DNA of 64,000 bases from Actinospica robiniae DSM 44927 (GCF_000504285.1 NZ_KI632511.1:8662154-8726153); one strand, 5' to 3'; positions 16,371 through 25,978 are shown, numbered from the stretch's first letter. Numbers and translations are program-made. The notes: a model not told the origin generated them from the sequence alone.

Positions 16371-17629
16371 GCCGCCTCCACCAGGTCGTGCAGCGGTATC
16401 ACCGCGCGCACCTCGAATCCGCCGTCCTCGCGCGCCGCGGCCGCGAGTTCGCCGCCGCAGGCCGCCACCCGTTCGCGCAGGCCCATCAGGCCGCGCCCGT
16501 TGCCCTCGTCCGCCGCGGTGGATCTGCGCCCGGCGCTGTTGCCGACCGCGACCACGAGATCTCGCGGAGTATAGGTGATGTGCACGTGGGAGGGTGCGCC
16601 CGCGGCGTGCTTCGCCGCGTTGGTCAACGCCTCCTGCACCACGCGATAGGCGGCGAGGTCCGAGCCGGCGGCCAGCGGGCGCGGCGTCCCGGTCTCGGTG
16701 AGTTCGACCCGCATGCCGGTCGCGCGCACCCGGCCGATCAGCTGGTCCAGTTCGGCCAGGCCGGGCTGCGGCGCGAGCTGTGCCTCCCCGTCGGGGGCGA
16801 GCAGTCCCATCGCGTGCTGCAGTTCGGTCATGGCGGCGCGGCCGGCCGACTCCACCGCGAGCAGTGCCCCGGTGGCCTGCTCGGGCGAGCGGCTCATGAT
16901 CTTGCGCGCGGCGCCGGCCTGCACCACCATCACGCTGACGTTGTGGGTGATCACATCGTGCAGCTCGCGGGCGATCCGGGCCCGCTCCTGTTCCGTGGCC
17001 AGCTGGGTGGCCTGCACTTTGTCCCGCTCCAGCGCGCGCTCGCGCTCCTGTGCGGCGGCGATGCGTTCGCGTAGGTTGCGCAGGCTGGCGCCGGCGGCCA
17101 CGATCGGCACGAAGACCAGGAAGACGCCGAAGGTCCTGGGGATGTTCGGGATCGCGTTGCCGTAGCTGCCGGCGATCGCGGCCAGCGCGGCGATCAGGCT
17201 GACCATCGCGGCCGGCCGGTAGGGGCTGTGCGCCGCCGCGCTGTAGGCCACGATCGTGCAGGCGACCAGTTTGGACGAGGCGTCGCCGAACTCCGGCTTG
17301 ACCGCGCACATGACGATCACGAACCAGAACACGGCCAGCGGATACCGCCGCCTCAGCGCCAGCGGCAGGGTCGTGAGCAGGGCGACGAGGAAATCGGGGT
17401 ACCTCGGGCCCTCCGCCGTCCTGATCTTGTCGGCGATGACGCCGACGGGATTCGGCCGGACGACGATCGTCTTCGCCAGGGCGTCGTCGCCGTGGTGGCG
17501 CACGGCGATGATCGCGTAGCAGGCGAGCAGCAGCGCGAGCAGCACGTCGACGAGCAGGGTGCGGCGCGAAGGGGTCGGCCACGGCCCGGTCGCCTGCCGC
17601 AGCCGAGCCGCCACGCTCTGTACTGTCAC
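16367..17629 (-). CDS. Sensor histidine kinase, DesK/NarX-like (HisKA_3)
   Basis: 420 aa from GTG 17629 with AGGAG 6 nt upstream. The N-terminal half has about five membrane helices and little extracellular sequence. A coiled region leads to the HisKA_3 box ARELHDVITHNVSVM (His at about residue 235). The ATP-binding domain includes RVVQEALTNAAKHA (N box) and GNGRGLMGLRERV (G box). It forms an operon with the response regulator. Confidence 0.95.
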   Translation of the reverse strand: MTVQSVAARLRQATGPWPTPSRRTLLVDVLLALLLACYAIIAVRHHGDDALAKTIVVRPNPVGVIADKIRTAEGPRYPDFLVALLTTLPLALRRRYPLAVFWFVIVMCAVKPEFGDASSKLVACTIVAYSAAAHSPYRPAAMVSLIAALAAIAGSYGNAIPNIPRTFGVFLVFVPIVAAGASLRNLRERIAAAQERERALERDKVQATQLATEQERARIARELHDVITHNVSVMVVQAGAARKIMSRSPEQATGALLAVESAGRAAMTELQHAMGLLAPDGEAQLAPQPGLAELDQLIGRVRATGMRVELTETGTPRPLAAGSDLAAYRVVQEALTNAAKHAAGAPSHVHITYTPRDLVVAVGNSAGRRSTAADEGNGRGLMGLRERVAACGGELAAAAREDGGFEVRAVIPLHDLVEAA

Positions 17630-17878
17630 GCTGGGCTCCTTCCCTGGTCACCCTGATCCCGCTTGCTCGGGCGCTCATCGTCGCAGATCGAGGCCCGGAG
17701 GCGCGTCCGACCTGGAACGGACGGCGACGGCCGGCGGGCGTACGCCTGCGGGATGACGCGGCGCGCGTCGGCCCGGCGTCTGACGCGGATTTCGCCCACT
17801 GGTCCGACGACCGGGACGGGGCGCCCAGCCTACGGTGGCGCCGTTTCCCTTCCCACTGTTCCGGACCCGGAGGCCCGT

Positions 17879-18580
17879 GTGAACGATCCAGTCGTGCAGT
17901 TGCAAGAGGTGTCCCGCAGATTCGACGGCGGACCGCCCGCGCTGGACCAGGTGAGTCTGACCGTCGCCGAGGGCGAGGCCGTCGCCGTGCTCGGGCCGTC
18001 CGGCAGCGGCAAGTCCACTCTGCTCAATCTCGTCGCCGGGCTGGACAAGCCCACCGCCGGGACGGTCACCGTCGCCGGTTGCCGGGTGGACGAGCTCGGC
18101 GAGGCGCGCTCGGCCCGGTTCCGGCGGGACCGGATCGGGCTGGTGTTCCAGTTCTTCCACCTGCTCGACGAGCTTACGGTGCTGGAGAACACCGCGCTCC
18201 CGGCCCGGCTGGCGGGCGTCGCACGCGGTGACGCGCTGGCCCGGGCCGAGGCGCTGCTGGACCGGCTCGGGGTGGGCCGGCACGCCCGGGCGTACCCGTC
18301 CCGGCTGTCCGGTGGCGAGCGGCAGCGGATCGCGGTGGCCCGCGCCCTGGTGAACCGGCCGGCGCTGCTGCTGGCGGACGAGCCGACCGGCGCGCTGGAC
18401 ACCGCTTCCGGGCAGGAAGTCAGGGATCTGCTACTGGAACTTCACCGCGAGGAGGGGCAGACGATCATCATGGTGACGCACGATCTGGCCCTCGCGCGCA
18501 GCTGCGCGAGCCGCGTGGTGCGCCTGGTCGACGGCCGGGTGGCGGAGGACGCGCCAGTGGTGGCGGAGGTGGAGTCGTGA
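17879..18580 (+). CDS. ABC transporter ATP-binding protein, LolD/MacB type
   Basis: 233 aa from GTG 17879. Walker A GPSGSGKST (about residue 41), Q-loop VFQFFHLLDELTVLEN, signature LSGGERQR, Walker B LLLADEPTGALD and the switch His in VTHD are all intact. Family context: these ATPases drive FtsX-type permeases, and the adjacent gene is one. The divergent two-component system (HK start 17629) is a plausible regulator. Confidence 0.95.
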   Translation: MNDPVVQLQEVSRRFDGGPPALDQVSLTVAEGEAVAVLGPSGSGKSTLLNLVAGLDKPTAGTVTVAGCRVDELGEARSARFRRDRIGLVFQFFHLLDELTVLENTALPARLAGVARGDALARAEALLDRLGVGRHARAYPSRLSGGERQRIAVARALVNRPALLLADEPTGALDTASGQEVRDLLLELHREEGQTIIMVTHDLALARSCASRVVRLVDGRVAEDAPVVAEVES

Positions 18581-18657
18581 GCGAGCTTGCGAGCGAACCA
18601 TTCGGCACAGTGTCTGCGCGAGCGCGCCTACTGAGCGCTAGCGAGGTGGAGTCGTGA
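18567..18657 (+). repeat. 17-bp direct repeat flanking a palindromic insert
   Basis: GAGGTGGAGTCGTGAGC occurs at 18567-18583 (end of the ATPase gene) and again at 18641-18657 (start of the permease gene). The 57 bp between are rich in GCGAGC/GCTCGC-type palindromes (GCGAGCTTGCGAGCG). It looks like a small repeat element that inserted at the original stop/start junction and duplicated it, moving the genes apart. Confidence 0.45.
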
Positions 18658-21026
18658 GCGGTCTGGGACGCGTAGTCCGCGCGGGCGTGGCCCGCCGCCG
18701 GGCGGCCGCGGTGGTCACCTGCCTGTCGACGCTCGCGGCCACGGCCGCCGCTGTCGCCGCGGCGGCGATGATGATCGCCTCGGCTCAGCCGTTCGAGCAC
18801 GCGTTCTCCACACAGAACGGCGCGCACCTGACCGCCACGTTCGACGGCACGACGGCTGCGGCCGCCCAGTTGGCTGCCACCGCGCACGCCCACGGCGTCA
18901 CCGCCAGCGCTGGGCCGTTTGCCGAGACCACCGCGACCATGAAGGTGCAGACGCCGGACAACCTGACGGCGAATCTGCCCGACGTGGCGATTGTCGGCCG
19001 GGCACAGGCGGGCGGAGCGGTCGATGACGTGACTCTGATTTCAGGGCACTGGGTCACTGGTGCCGGACAGATCGTGCTGTCTTCGGACATCGTTTCGGTG
19101 CCGCTCGGCACCACGGTCCAGTTTCCCGGCGCTCCCGGCGAGCCGAATCTGACAGTGGTCGGATACGCGCAGTCGGTGACTAAGACGGCTGATGCCTGGG
19201 TGGAGCCGAGCCAGGCCTTCGCGCTGGCGGCCAAGGGCACGCCGCCGACCTACCAGATGCTTTATCGCTTCGCTCAGGCCGGCACCGACGCGCAGATTCT
19301 GGCCGACCGGGCCGCCGTCACCGGCATGCTGCCGAAGAACGCACTGATCGGCTCCGTTTCGTACCTGTCGACGCAGATCCAGGCCCAGCGCAGCATCGGT
19401 CCTTTCGTGCCCTTCATCGTGGCGTTCGGCGTGCTCGCACTGGCCACGGCGGTGCTGATCATCACGAACGTGGTGGGTGGCGCGGTGGGCGCGGCGCTGT
19501 TCAAGATCGGCGTGCTCAAGGCGATCGGCGCCACGCCGGGGCAGGTCGTGCGTGCATACGCGCTGATCGCCTTGCTGCCCGCAGCCGTCGGCGTGGTGCT
19601 GGGGGCGGTGCTGGGCAACGTGATCGCCAGTCCGCTGCTGCACAACGCCGAGGTGGCCTACAACACCGGCGCTCTGGGCGTGCCGTTCTGGGTCGATCTC
19701 GCTGTGCCGGTCGCCGCGCTCGCGCTGGTGGGCCTGTGCGCGCTGGTTCCGGCGCTGCGGGCGGGTCGCATGTCCTCGACGGCGGCCCTCGCCGTCGGGC
19801 GTGCACCGCGTTCCGGGCGAGGTCGGTTCGCGCGACGGCTGCTGGCCGGGTTGCCTGTCCCGCAGCCGGTCGGCCTCGGTCTGGGCGCTCCGCCGACCCG
19901 TCCAGCCCGGTACCTGTCCATCACCGCGGCGCTCGTCTTCGGCACCATGGCGCTGACGTTCGCCGTCGGGCTGCGCGACTCGCTCAGCGGCGTCGACACG
20001 GGCCTGCATCAGGCGCGTCGTGCGGATGTCAATGTTCTGCTCGGCGGAGGGGAATCGAGCGGCCCGGCCAAAGCCGGGGTGGTGAAGGCCGGTGGCGGCG
20101 GGAGTGCGGGCGCGGCGGACATCACGGCGGTCGAGGCGGCCATTGCGAAGGCCGACGGCACCGCGAGCTACTACGGCATGACAGAGGACGATGTCACCGT
20201 GATCGGATCGAGCACCTCGGTCAACGCGAAGCTCTACGACCATGATGCCGGCGGCCTGTATCAGATGATCGCAGGGAGCTGGTATACCGGGCCGGATCAG
20301 GTGGTGGTGCCGACGCGCTTCCTCAGCTCCACCGGCACGCACATCGGTGATCAGATCACCCTGGCCTACGACGGCCGGCGAGTGCGGGTGCGCATCGTCG
20401 GCGAGGCGCTCGACGCCTTGTCCGGCGACGGTCTGGAGGTGATCGCCGACGCGAACACGTTCATCGGCACCGAGCCGAGCCAGTTCGGCATCACGCTCAA
20501 GCCCGGCACGAATGCGAACACGTACATGCAGTCGCTCAATGACGCGATCGGCAGCCACAACGCGTACGCCAGCGGCAATGCGCAACGCGAGGACGATCCG
20601 ACCATCCTCGCCATGGACGCCCTCGCCGCGGCGCTGACCCTGCTCGTGGTCGGCACGGCCGGGCTCGGGGTGTTCAACACGGTGATGCTCGAGCTGCGCG
20701 ATCGGGTACGGGAACTCGGCATCTACAAGGCCATCGGCATGACGCCGAAACAGACGGTTGCGATGGTGCTCAGCTCGACGGTGTCCGTGGGGATCATCGC
20801 CGGGGTGCTGGGCGTGCCGGCCGGGATCGCGTTGCACCACTTCGTGATCCCGGTCATGGGCCACGCGGCCGGGACCGACCTGCCGCCGGTCGACCTCAAC
20901 GTGTTCGGCGGTCTCGAAGACGTCTTGCTCGTCCTCGGCGGCGTGGCGATCGCGGTTCTGGCGGCCATGATCCCGGCCGGCTGGGCCGCGCGGCTGCGGA
21001 CGGCGACGGCGCTGCGCACCGAATAG
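18654..21026 (+). CDS. ABC transporter permease, FtsX/MacB type
   Basis: 790 aa, GTG start with GGTGGAG upstream. One N-terminal membrane helix is followed by a large extracytoplasmic domain (about 45-230). Three helices with the FtsX signature follow (GVLKAIGATPGQVVRAY, about 290-310), then a second extracytoplasmic domain containing a Gly/Ala-rich loop, and a final three-helix FtsX unit (ELGIYKAIGMTPKQTV, about 690). The duplicated FtsX layout fits a full-length exporter of lipoproteins, peptides or antimicrobials. Substrate unknown. Confidence 0.9.
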   Translation: MSGLGRVVRAGVARRRAAAVVTCLSTLAATAAAVAAAAMMIASAQPFEHAFSTQNGAHLTATFDGTTAAAAQLAATAHAHGVTASAGPFAETTATMKVQTPDNLTANLPDVAIVGRAQAGGAVDDVTLISGHWVTGAGQIVLSSDIVSVPLGTTVQFPGAPGEPNLTVVGYAQSVTKTADAWVEPSQAFALAAKGTPPTYQMLYRFAQAGTDAQILADRAAVTGMLPKNALIGSVSYLSTQIQAQRSIGPFVPFIVAFGVLALATAVLIITNVVGGAVGAALFKIGVLKAIGATPGQVVRAYALIALLPAAVGVVLGAVLGNVIASPLLHNAEVAYNTGALGVPFWVDLAVPVAALALVGLCALVPALRAGRMSSTAALAVGRAPRSGRGRFARRLLAGLPVPQPVGLGLGAPPTRPARYLSITAALVFGTMALTFAVGLRDSLSGVDTGLHQARRADVNVLLGGGESSGPAKAGVVKAGGGGSAGAADITAVEAAIAKADGTASYYGMTEDDVTVIGSSTSVNAKLYDHDAGGLYQMIAGSWYTGPDQVVVPTRFLSSTGTHIGDQITLAYDGRRVRVRIVGEALDALSGDGLEVIADANTFIGTEPSQFGITLKPGTNANTYMQSLNDAIGSHNAYASGNAQREDDPTILAMDALAAALTLLVVGTAGLGVFNTVMLELRDRVRELGIYKAIGMTPKQTVAMVLSSTVSVGIIAGVLGVPAGIALHHFVIPVMGHAAGTDLPPVDLNVFGGLEDVLLVLGGVAIAVLAAMIPAGWAARLRTATALRTE

Positions 21027-21074
21027 GCCCGGTCGCTCTTCAGCGGCGGCGAGATCGTCGGGTGCCCCCTCGGC

Positions 21075-21536
21075 TTACACCGTCTCGGCAAGCCTGGGCA
21101 GGAAGTACTCCCAGCCCTCGAGGTGCCCTTCGATCTCGCCTTCGCGCGGCGTCACCGCGGCTCCCGGACGAGGCCCGTGCCGCAGCGCGAGCGTCGTCCC
21201 CCCGGAGCCGGGTGGCGCGGAAACCGTGACCGTCACCAGGAATCGGCCGGCCAGGTCCAACTCGTGCGCCCAGCCCCAGGTGAAGGCGAGGCGTTCACCG
21301 GGCTGGTAGGACTCGACGACGCCGTTCATGGTCTGCCCGAGCGGGGCGAAGTGCACCCGGTAGACGCCGCCCGGCTGCAAGTCGGTGCTCAGCTCGCCGG
21401 GCCACCACTTCCTGAGCGTGGCCGGCTCGGTGAAGGCGGAGAGCGCCGCTTCCGGTGTCCGGCCCGGCAACGCGAGCACGGCCACCACCTCGGCGCCGTC
21501 CCGGGTGATCGTGAGCTCCGTGGTGTCCGAGGACAT
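21075..21536 (-). CDS. SRPBCC/AHSA1-family protein
   Basis: 153 aa from ATG 21536 with AGGAGGG 5 nt upstream. Family markers: TEPATLRKWWPGE, GGVYRVHF, YQPGERLAFTWGW and the C-terminal EGWEYFLPRLAE. The START-like helix-grip fold binds hydrophobic ligands; members include Aha1-like and stress proteins. No partner gene is evident; the ABC permease ends convergently 49 bp away. Confidence 0.85.
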   Translation of the reverse strand: MSSDTTELTITRDGAEVVAVLALPGRTPEAALSAFTEPATLRKWWPGELSTDLQPGGVYRVHFAPLGQTMNGVVESYQPGERLAFTWGWAHELDLAGRFLVTVTVSAPPGSGGTTLALRHGPRPGAAVTPREGEIEGHLEGWEYFLPRLAETV

Positions 21537-21676
21537 CCCGACCCTCCTGCCCCTGGTGGACGTTCGATGCCCAGCATGCTATCCGCCACCGTACGCGACC
21601 GCTGGCGAAACACGCGCGGATCGCGCCACTCCGTGCGCGTCTTGCGCTCCGGTCGGAGCGGGACAGACTGGGCACT

Positions 21677-22671
21677 GTGACGGCTGCGGCTCACGATCTT
21701 CGGGAGGGCGGGTCCATGGCGGTGGGCGAGACGGGCGGCGCCTGGCCGCTGCTCGGGCATGGTCCGGCGCTCTACCGGCGGCCGCTCGGATTCCTCGAAT
21801 CCCTGCCTGCGCACGGGAAACTCGTGCGCATCCGGATGGGGCCGCGACCGGTCGTCGTGGTCTGCGATCCCGAGCTGACCGATCGGATGCTGCGCGAGGA
21901 CCAGGTCTACGACAAGGGTGGCCCGCTGTTCGAGAAGGCCGCGAGAGCATGGGCAACGGGCTGGTCACGTGTCCCCACGCGGACCACCGCCGCCAGCGCC
22001 GACTGTGCCAGCCGGCCTTCCATCCGGCCCGGCTCGACGGCTACGCACCGGTCATGGCCGACCAGCTGGCCACGCTGACCGACGCCTGGCGGGACGGCGA
22101 GCCGGTCGACGTGATGGCCGCGCTCTACGGCCTGACCGGGCGCATCGCCGGGCACGCGGATGTCGAAGCGCGGCTGCACAAGGAGATCGACAGCGTCCTG
22201 GGCGGACGCGCGCCGGTCGTCGCGGACGTGCCGGACCTGCCGTACACGGCCCGGATCATCACCGAGACGCTCAGGCTCTACCCGCCGGGCTGGTTCTTCA
22301 CCCGGAGCACCGCAGTGGACTGCGAACTCGTCGGCGCGCACCTGCCGGCGGGAACGATCGTGGCCTACAGCCCGTACCCGATCCACCGGCTGCCCGGGCT
22401 CGATCCCGACCCCGGCCGCTTCGATCCGGACCGGTGGCAGGGCCCTGACGGCGCTGCGGCCGAGCCCGCCGCCCGGGGCGCCTTCATCCCGTTCGCGGCC
22501 GGGCGGCGTAAGTGCATCGGCGAGGATTTCGCCTCGGCCGAAGCGGTCCTCGCCCTCGCCACCCTCGCGAACCGCTGGGTGCTGTGCCCGGCGCCGGGCG
22601 CGCGCGTGCGGCCCAGCGTCGGCGCGACCATGGCGCCGCGCGATCTGCGGATGATCCCGAGCGCGAGGTGA
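21677..22671 (+). pseudogene. Cytochrome P450, decayed
   Basis: The N-terminal P450 part (LLGHGPALYRRPLGFLESL, residues 24-42) breaks at about 21940: reading continues in another frame as ESMGNGLVTCPHADHRRQRR, which needs one extra C in the run GCCGCGAG. Further on, GLTGRIA joins directly to GHADVEARLHKEID, so the region between the D helix and the middle of the I helix (roughly 120 residues) is absent. The C-terminal half keeps ETLRLYPP (ExxR), FIPFAAGRRKCIGEDFA (heme Cys) and the final strand. A frameshift plus an internal deletion make it non-functional. Confidence 0.8.
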
Positions 22672-22686
22672 CCGGCCGGACAGGGC

Positions 22687-23253
22687 CTAACCGAGGCTCG
22701 GGTTCCAGGTGAACTGGGCGTTCGGGATCAAGCCGCGGTTGTCCGGCGGCGGCGTGGCGCCGACGGGGTAGAGCGCGAAGTCCACGTCGTCCGGCGGGAT
22801 GGAGGCGCTGGCCCCGGGCGCGACGACGACGTCGAGGCCTTCGCCCGCGTTCCAGTAGACGGCGTCCTGGTCGGTCGAGTTGTTCACCACGCTGGCCGCG
22901 GTCAGGTTCGCGATCCGGAAGTCGGTGCCCTCGGGCCGGCTGTCACCGGTCACCACGACGATGCCGGCGCCGGTCTCCTTGGCGCCGGTGAAGAAGGCGG
23001 TGTTGCCCAGGTGGCTCGCGGCCAGTTTGGCCGCGGTGGCCCTGACCGCGGCCGCCGGGCCGGTGGCGGCGTAGTAGCCGTTGCTCTCCTGCACGGTCAG
23101 GCCGCCGAACTCGAACGAGCCGGGCGACGGCGCGCGGGTGGACGCAGCCGGTGTCGCGGACGTGGCCGAGGCCGCCGTGGACGTGCCGAGCACGGCGGCG
23201 GCCGCGGTGGCCGCGGCGGTGCCGAGACCGAGAGCGAGGCGAAGTGCATGCAT
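22687..23253 (-). CDS. Secreted protein of unknown function
   Basis: 188 aa from ATG 23253 (GAAAGAG upstream). A classical signal peptide with Ala-rich core is cleaved near ASATS. The mature protein is a small beta-rich domain with no cysteines and no recognised motif. It includes repeated hydrophobic/Asp-Asn strands (FRIANLTAASVVNNSTDQD, YWNAGEGLDVVVAPGASAS). Confidence 0.6.
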   Translation of the reverse strand: MHALRLALGLGTAAATAAAAVLGTSTAASATSATPAASTRAPSPGSFEFGGLTVQESNGYYAATGPAAAVRATAAKLAASHLGNTAFFTGAKETGAGIVVVTGDSRPEGTDFRIANLTAASVVNNSTDQDAVYWNAGEGLDVVVAPGASASIPPDDVDFALYPVGATPPPDNRGLIPNAQFTWNPSLG

Positions 23254-23386
23254 GGGCTGACACTCTTTCCGAAGGGTACGCGCGGCCCGTGGGTGCCGGG
23301 GCCCCTCGACTCTGTCAACGCATTGACCGGCGCGCAAGCTCGCCGGGCCCCGTTCACCCGATCGGCCGGGACTGCGCCAGGCCGTG

Positions 23387-24625
23387 TCAGGACTCTGCGG
23401 CTCCGGGCGTGGTCTGCCGGATCTGGCGCAGGAATTCCGCGTTGTCGCGGGTGTGGCGCATCCGCTCGATCAGCAGCTCGGTCTGCCCGCCCGGCTGCGC
23501 GGCGAGCACGCGGCGCAGCCGTCGCGCGGCGTCGAGCTCCTCGGCCGGCAGCAGCAGCTCCTCCCGGCGGGTGCCGGAGCCGGGCAGGTCGATGGCCGGG
23601 AACACGCGGCGGTCGGCGAGCGCGCGGTCGAGGCGCAGCTCCATGTTGCCGGTGCTCTTGAGCTCTTCGAAGTAGTAGTCGTCCGCGCGCGAGCCGGTGT
23701 CGATCAGCGCGGTGGCGAGGATGGTGACGGAGCCGGCCTCCTCGAGGTTGCGGGCCGCGCCGAACAGCTGCTTGGGCCGGCCCACGGAGGCCGCGTCGAC
23801 GCCGCCGGACAGCGTGCGCCCGCCGGGCTTGGCGTTGGTGTTGTGCGCCCGGCACAGCCGGGTGAGCGAGTCGAGCAGGATGACCACGTCGGTGCCGAGC
23901 TCGGCGAGCCGTTTGGCCCGCTCGACGGCGAGGTCGGCGATCGCGGTGTGCTCGTGCGCGGGCCGGTCGAAGGTCGAGGCGATGACCTCGCCGCCGACCG
24001 TGCGGCGCATGTCGGTGACCTCTTCGGGGCGCTCGTCGAGCAGCACGACCATGAGGTGGCATTCGGGGTGGTTGCGCTCGATCGCCTGGGCGATCGACTT
24101 GAGCAGCTGGGTCTTGCCGGTCTTCGGCTGGGCCACGATCAGGCCGCGCTGGCCTTTGCCGATCGGGGCGAGCAGGTCGATCATCCGGTTGCCCGGGGCG
24201 CCGGGGCCGGTCTCCAGCCGCAGCCGCTCGCGCGGGTGCAGCGGGGTGAGGTCGGCGAAGCGCGGCCGGTCGGCGAGCGCGTCGACGGGGCAGCCGTTGA
24301 CGAAGTCGATCCGGGCGAGCGGGCTGGCCTTGGCCTGCGCGCCGCTGCGGCCGGGTCCGGTGGCCGGCGCGGCGGCGCCGTCGACGAGGTCGCCGGTGCG
24401 CAGCCGGTGCCGGCGGATCAGGTCGGCCGGCAGGTAGTGGTCGTGCGGGCCGGGCAGGTAGCCGCCGACCCGCAGGAAGCCGTGCTGGTCCTGGAGTTCG
24501 ACCAGGCCGCTGACCGGCTGGAGGGCCGGCTGCGCGGACGCGGTCTCGGGCGGGGTGTTCGGCGTGGCGGCGCGTCGGCGTCTCGGCGTCTGCGCGGCCA
24601 CAGGGTGCTCGAGGGTGGTGGTCAT
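23387..24625 (-). CDS. Second (short) transcription terminator Rho
   Basis: 412 aa. The RNA-binding N-terminal fold is reduced to a cold-shock-like segment (GLVELQDQHGFLRVGGYLPGP). The ATPase core is complete: GKGQRGLIVAQPKTGKT (Walker A), VVLLDERPEEVTDM, VILLDSLTRLCRAHNT (Walker B and bicyclomycin-contact region), LSGGVDAASVGRPKQLFGAARN (Q loop) and GTGNMELRLDR-like STGNMELRLDR (R loop). Housekeeping actinobacterial Rho proteins carry a long charged N-terminal insertion that this one lacks, so this is likely a paralogue. It stands alone between a secreted protein and a LuxR-type regulator. Confidence 0.85.
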   Translation of the reverse strand: MTTTLEHPVAAQTPRRRRAATPNTPPETASAQPALQPVSGLVELQDQHGFLRVGGYLPGPHDHYLPADLIRRHRLRTGDLVDGAAAPATGPGRSGAQAKASPLARIDFVNGCPVDALADRPRFADLTPLHPRERLRLETGPGAPGNRMIDLLAPIGKGQRGLIVAQPKTGKTQLLKSIAQAIERNHPECHLMVVLLDERPEEVTDMRRTVGGEVIASTFDRPAHEHTAIADLAVERAKRLAELGTDVVILLDSLTRLCRAHNTNAKPGGRTLSGGVDAASVGRPKQLFGAARNLEEAGSVTILATALIDTGSRADDYYFEELKSTGNMELRLDRALADRRVFPAIDLPGSGTRREELLLPAEELDAARRLRRVLAAQPGGQTELLIERMRHTRDNAEFLRQIRQTTPGAAES

Positions 24626-24906
24626 GGTGGTGTCCTTCGTGTCTTGGGTCGGCGGAGACGTGCCGAGAGGGTGGGGGTGCGACGCGGCCGCCGGCGGACG
24701 AGAGGGTCCAGGGCGGGTCGGCCGGTGTCGCGGATGCCGCTTCGAATCCGCGGCGCGCGGGTCACTTGCGTGATCGTGGAGGATCGCGGTGCGATCAGGT
24801 GATCGGCCGGAGCGGACGATCATGGGAGCTTCGTTCACCGGAATGGAACATCGGTGAGAATCACGCCCCCCGCGCTTATCGAAGTATACCACCGTCGCGG
24901 CAGGTG
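24626..24906. other. Intergenic upstream of the short rho
   Basis: 281 bp with no convincing gene. The stretch next to the regulator (24845-24900) is AT-richer (CTTATCGAAGTATACCACC) and probably holds the promoter for the leftward rho transcript. Confidence 0.35.
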
Positions 24907-25416
24907 CTAAACCGAGGGCTCGTCGACCGGCCTGAGTCGTGCCGCGGGAGCCTGCATCGGCACCCGCGGACGCTCGGTCGGCCCGCCGCGGACGCTGTGC
25001 TCGGCCATGAACCGGTAGACCTTCGCGATGAGCTGGGTGCGGTCCCTCGTGTCGAGCTTGACGAAGATGGCGTGCAGATGGTTCTTCACCGTCGACTCCG
25101 AGATGTGCAGGCTGCGCGAGATCCGCCGGTTGGAGTGGCCCTCGAGCAGGTGCCGCAGCACTTCGGCCTCCCGCCCGGTCAGGTTGGACTCGCGGGCGAA
25201 GAGCTCGAACTCGCCCTGCTCGTCCCGGGCGTCGGCCGGCGGGCCGGCGGCGTCGGCGGCCTCGTCCAGGGCGCTCGAGGACGGCAGCTCGACCAGGCGC
25301 TCGAGCTCCCGGATGGTCCGGGCCAGTTCGGCCACCCGGGCGGCGACCTCGGCGATCAGGATGCCGGCGGCCGGCGTGATGCGGGGACGGCCCTCGGCGG
25401 GCTCGACGCTCTCCAA
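24907..25416 (-). CDS. LuxR/GerE-type transcriptional regulator without receiver domain
   Basis: 169 aa from a TTG. The N-terminal half is a predicted helical coiled region (AEVAARVAELARTIRELERLVEL). The GerE HTH spans about residues 78-140 (LTGREAEVLRHLLEGHSNRRISRSLHISESTVKNHL in pieces). There is no phosphoacceptor Asp. It lies about 560 bp upstream of the PUFA-synthase operon on the opposite strand and is the nearest candidate regulator of it. Confidence 0.75.
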   Translation of the reverse strand: MESVEPAEGRPRITPAAGILIAEVAARVAELARTIRELERLVELPSSSALDEAADAAGPPADARDEQGEFELFARESNLTGREAEVLRHLLEGHSNRRISRSLHISESTVKNHLHAIFVKLDTRDRTQLIAKVYRFMAEHSVRGGPTERPRVPMQAPAARLRPVDEPSV

Positions 25417-25558
25417 TGGTTTCCGATTCCTCGACTCGACCCACGCTCATCGCGCCAGAGCGATCAGCTCAGCACAGAGCGTAACGGCGCCGTGGAAGCG
25501 ACCGCAATCGCCCGAAGGTGCGACATCCGCCCGCGTCAGGGGCGGGTCGCGGACCGAC

Positions 25559-25837
25559 TTAGTCAGAGTTCGACTGGACGTCCGGACCCCGGCGCCCCCG
25601 ATCCGCGGCGGGCCCGGCGGACTCGGCGGGCCCTGACTTGAACAGCGCGGCAGCGGTGCGCAGATCGGCTGACGCGACCTCGCAGCGCCGCGCCAACGCG
25701 GCCAGGACGGTGCCGAAGTCCGTCACCGCGCCCGCGGGCAGCTCCCCGGCCAGCGCCTCGAGCCGGGCGGCGCATGCGCGCAGGGTCTGTTCGTCGGCGG
25801 TCAGGGCGGCGCGGTCGTGCTGCGGCGGGGTCCTCAT
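25559..25837 (-). CDS. Small helical hypothetical protein
   Basis: 92 aa from ATG 25837 (CAGGAG upstream). Two amphipathic helices (LTADEQTLRACAARLEAL and VLAALARRCEVASADLRTA) suggest a small helical bundle of the WXG/DUF kind; the C-terminus is disordered and charged. It is divergent from the PUFA-synthase operon, and the 141 bp between must contain the operon's promoter. Confidence 0.5.
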   Translation of the reverse strand: MRTPPQHDRAALTADEQTLRACAARLEALAGELPAGAVTDFGTVLAALARRCEVASADLRTAAALFKSGPAESAGPAADRGRRGPDVQSNSD

Positions 25838-25978
25838 CTCACGCTCCTGGCGCACGGGCGGCCGGGCCGGCCCACCGACGGGTTCGCCACTCACTATCAC
25901 AGCAGCTGAGGGGCTTCATCATGGTCCTTTCGCACTAGGCGGATCCCTTCATGGCCGACGGCGTGCGCCGGAGCTAGC

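Noticed and set aside
14967-16574. 535-codon plus-strand frame across the DUF4097-like and response regulator genes
   Set aside because: Crosses several real genes on the other strand and lacks any domain.
15642-17678. A response regulator fused to a long N-terminal extension
   Set aside because: The extension is an out-of-frame reading of the histidine kinase gene; the GTG at 16370 with its ribosome site is the real start.
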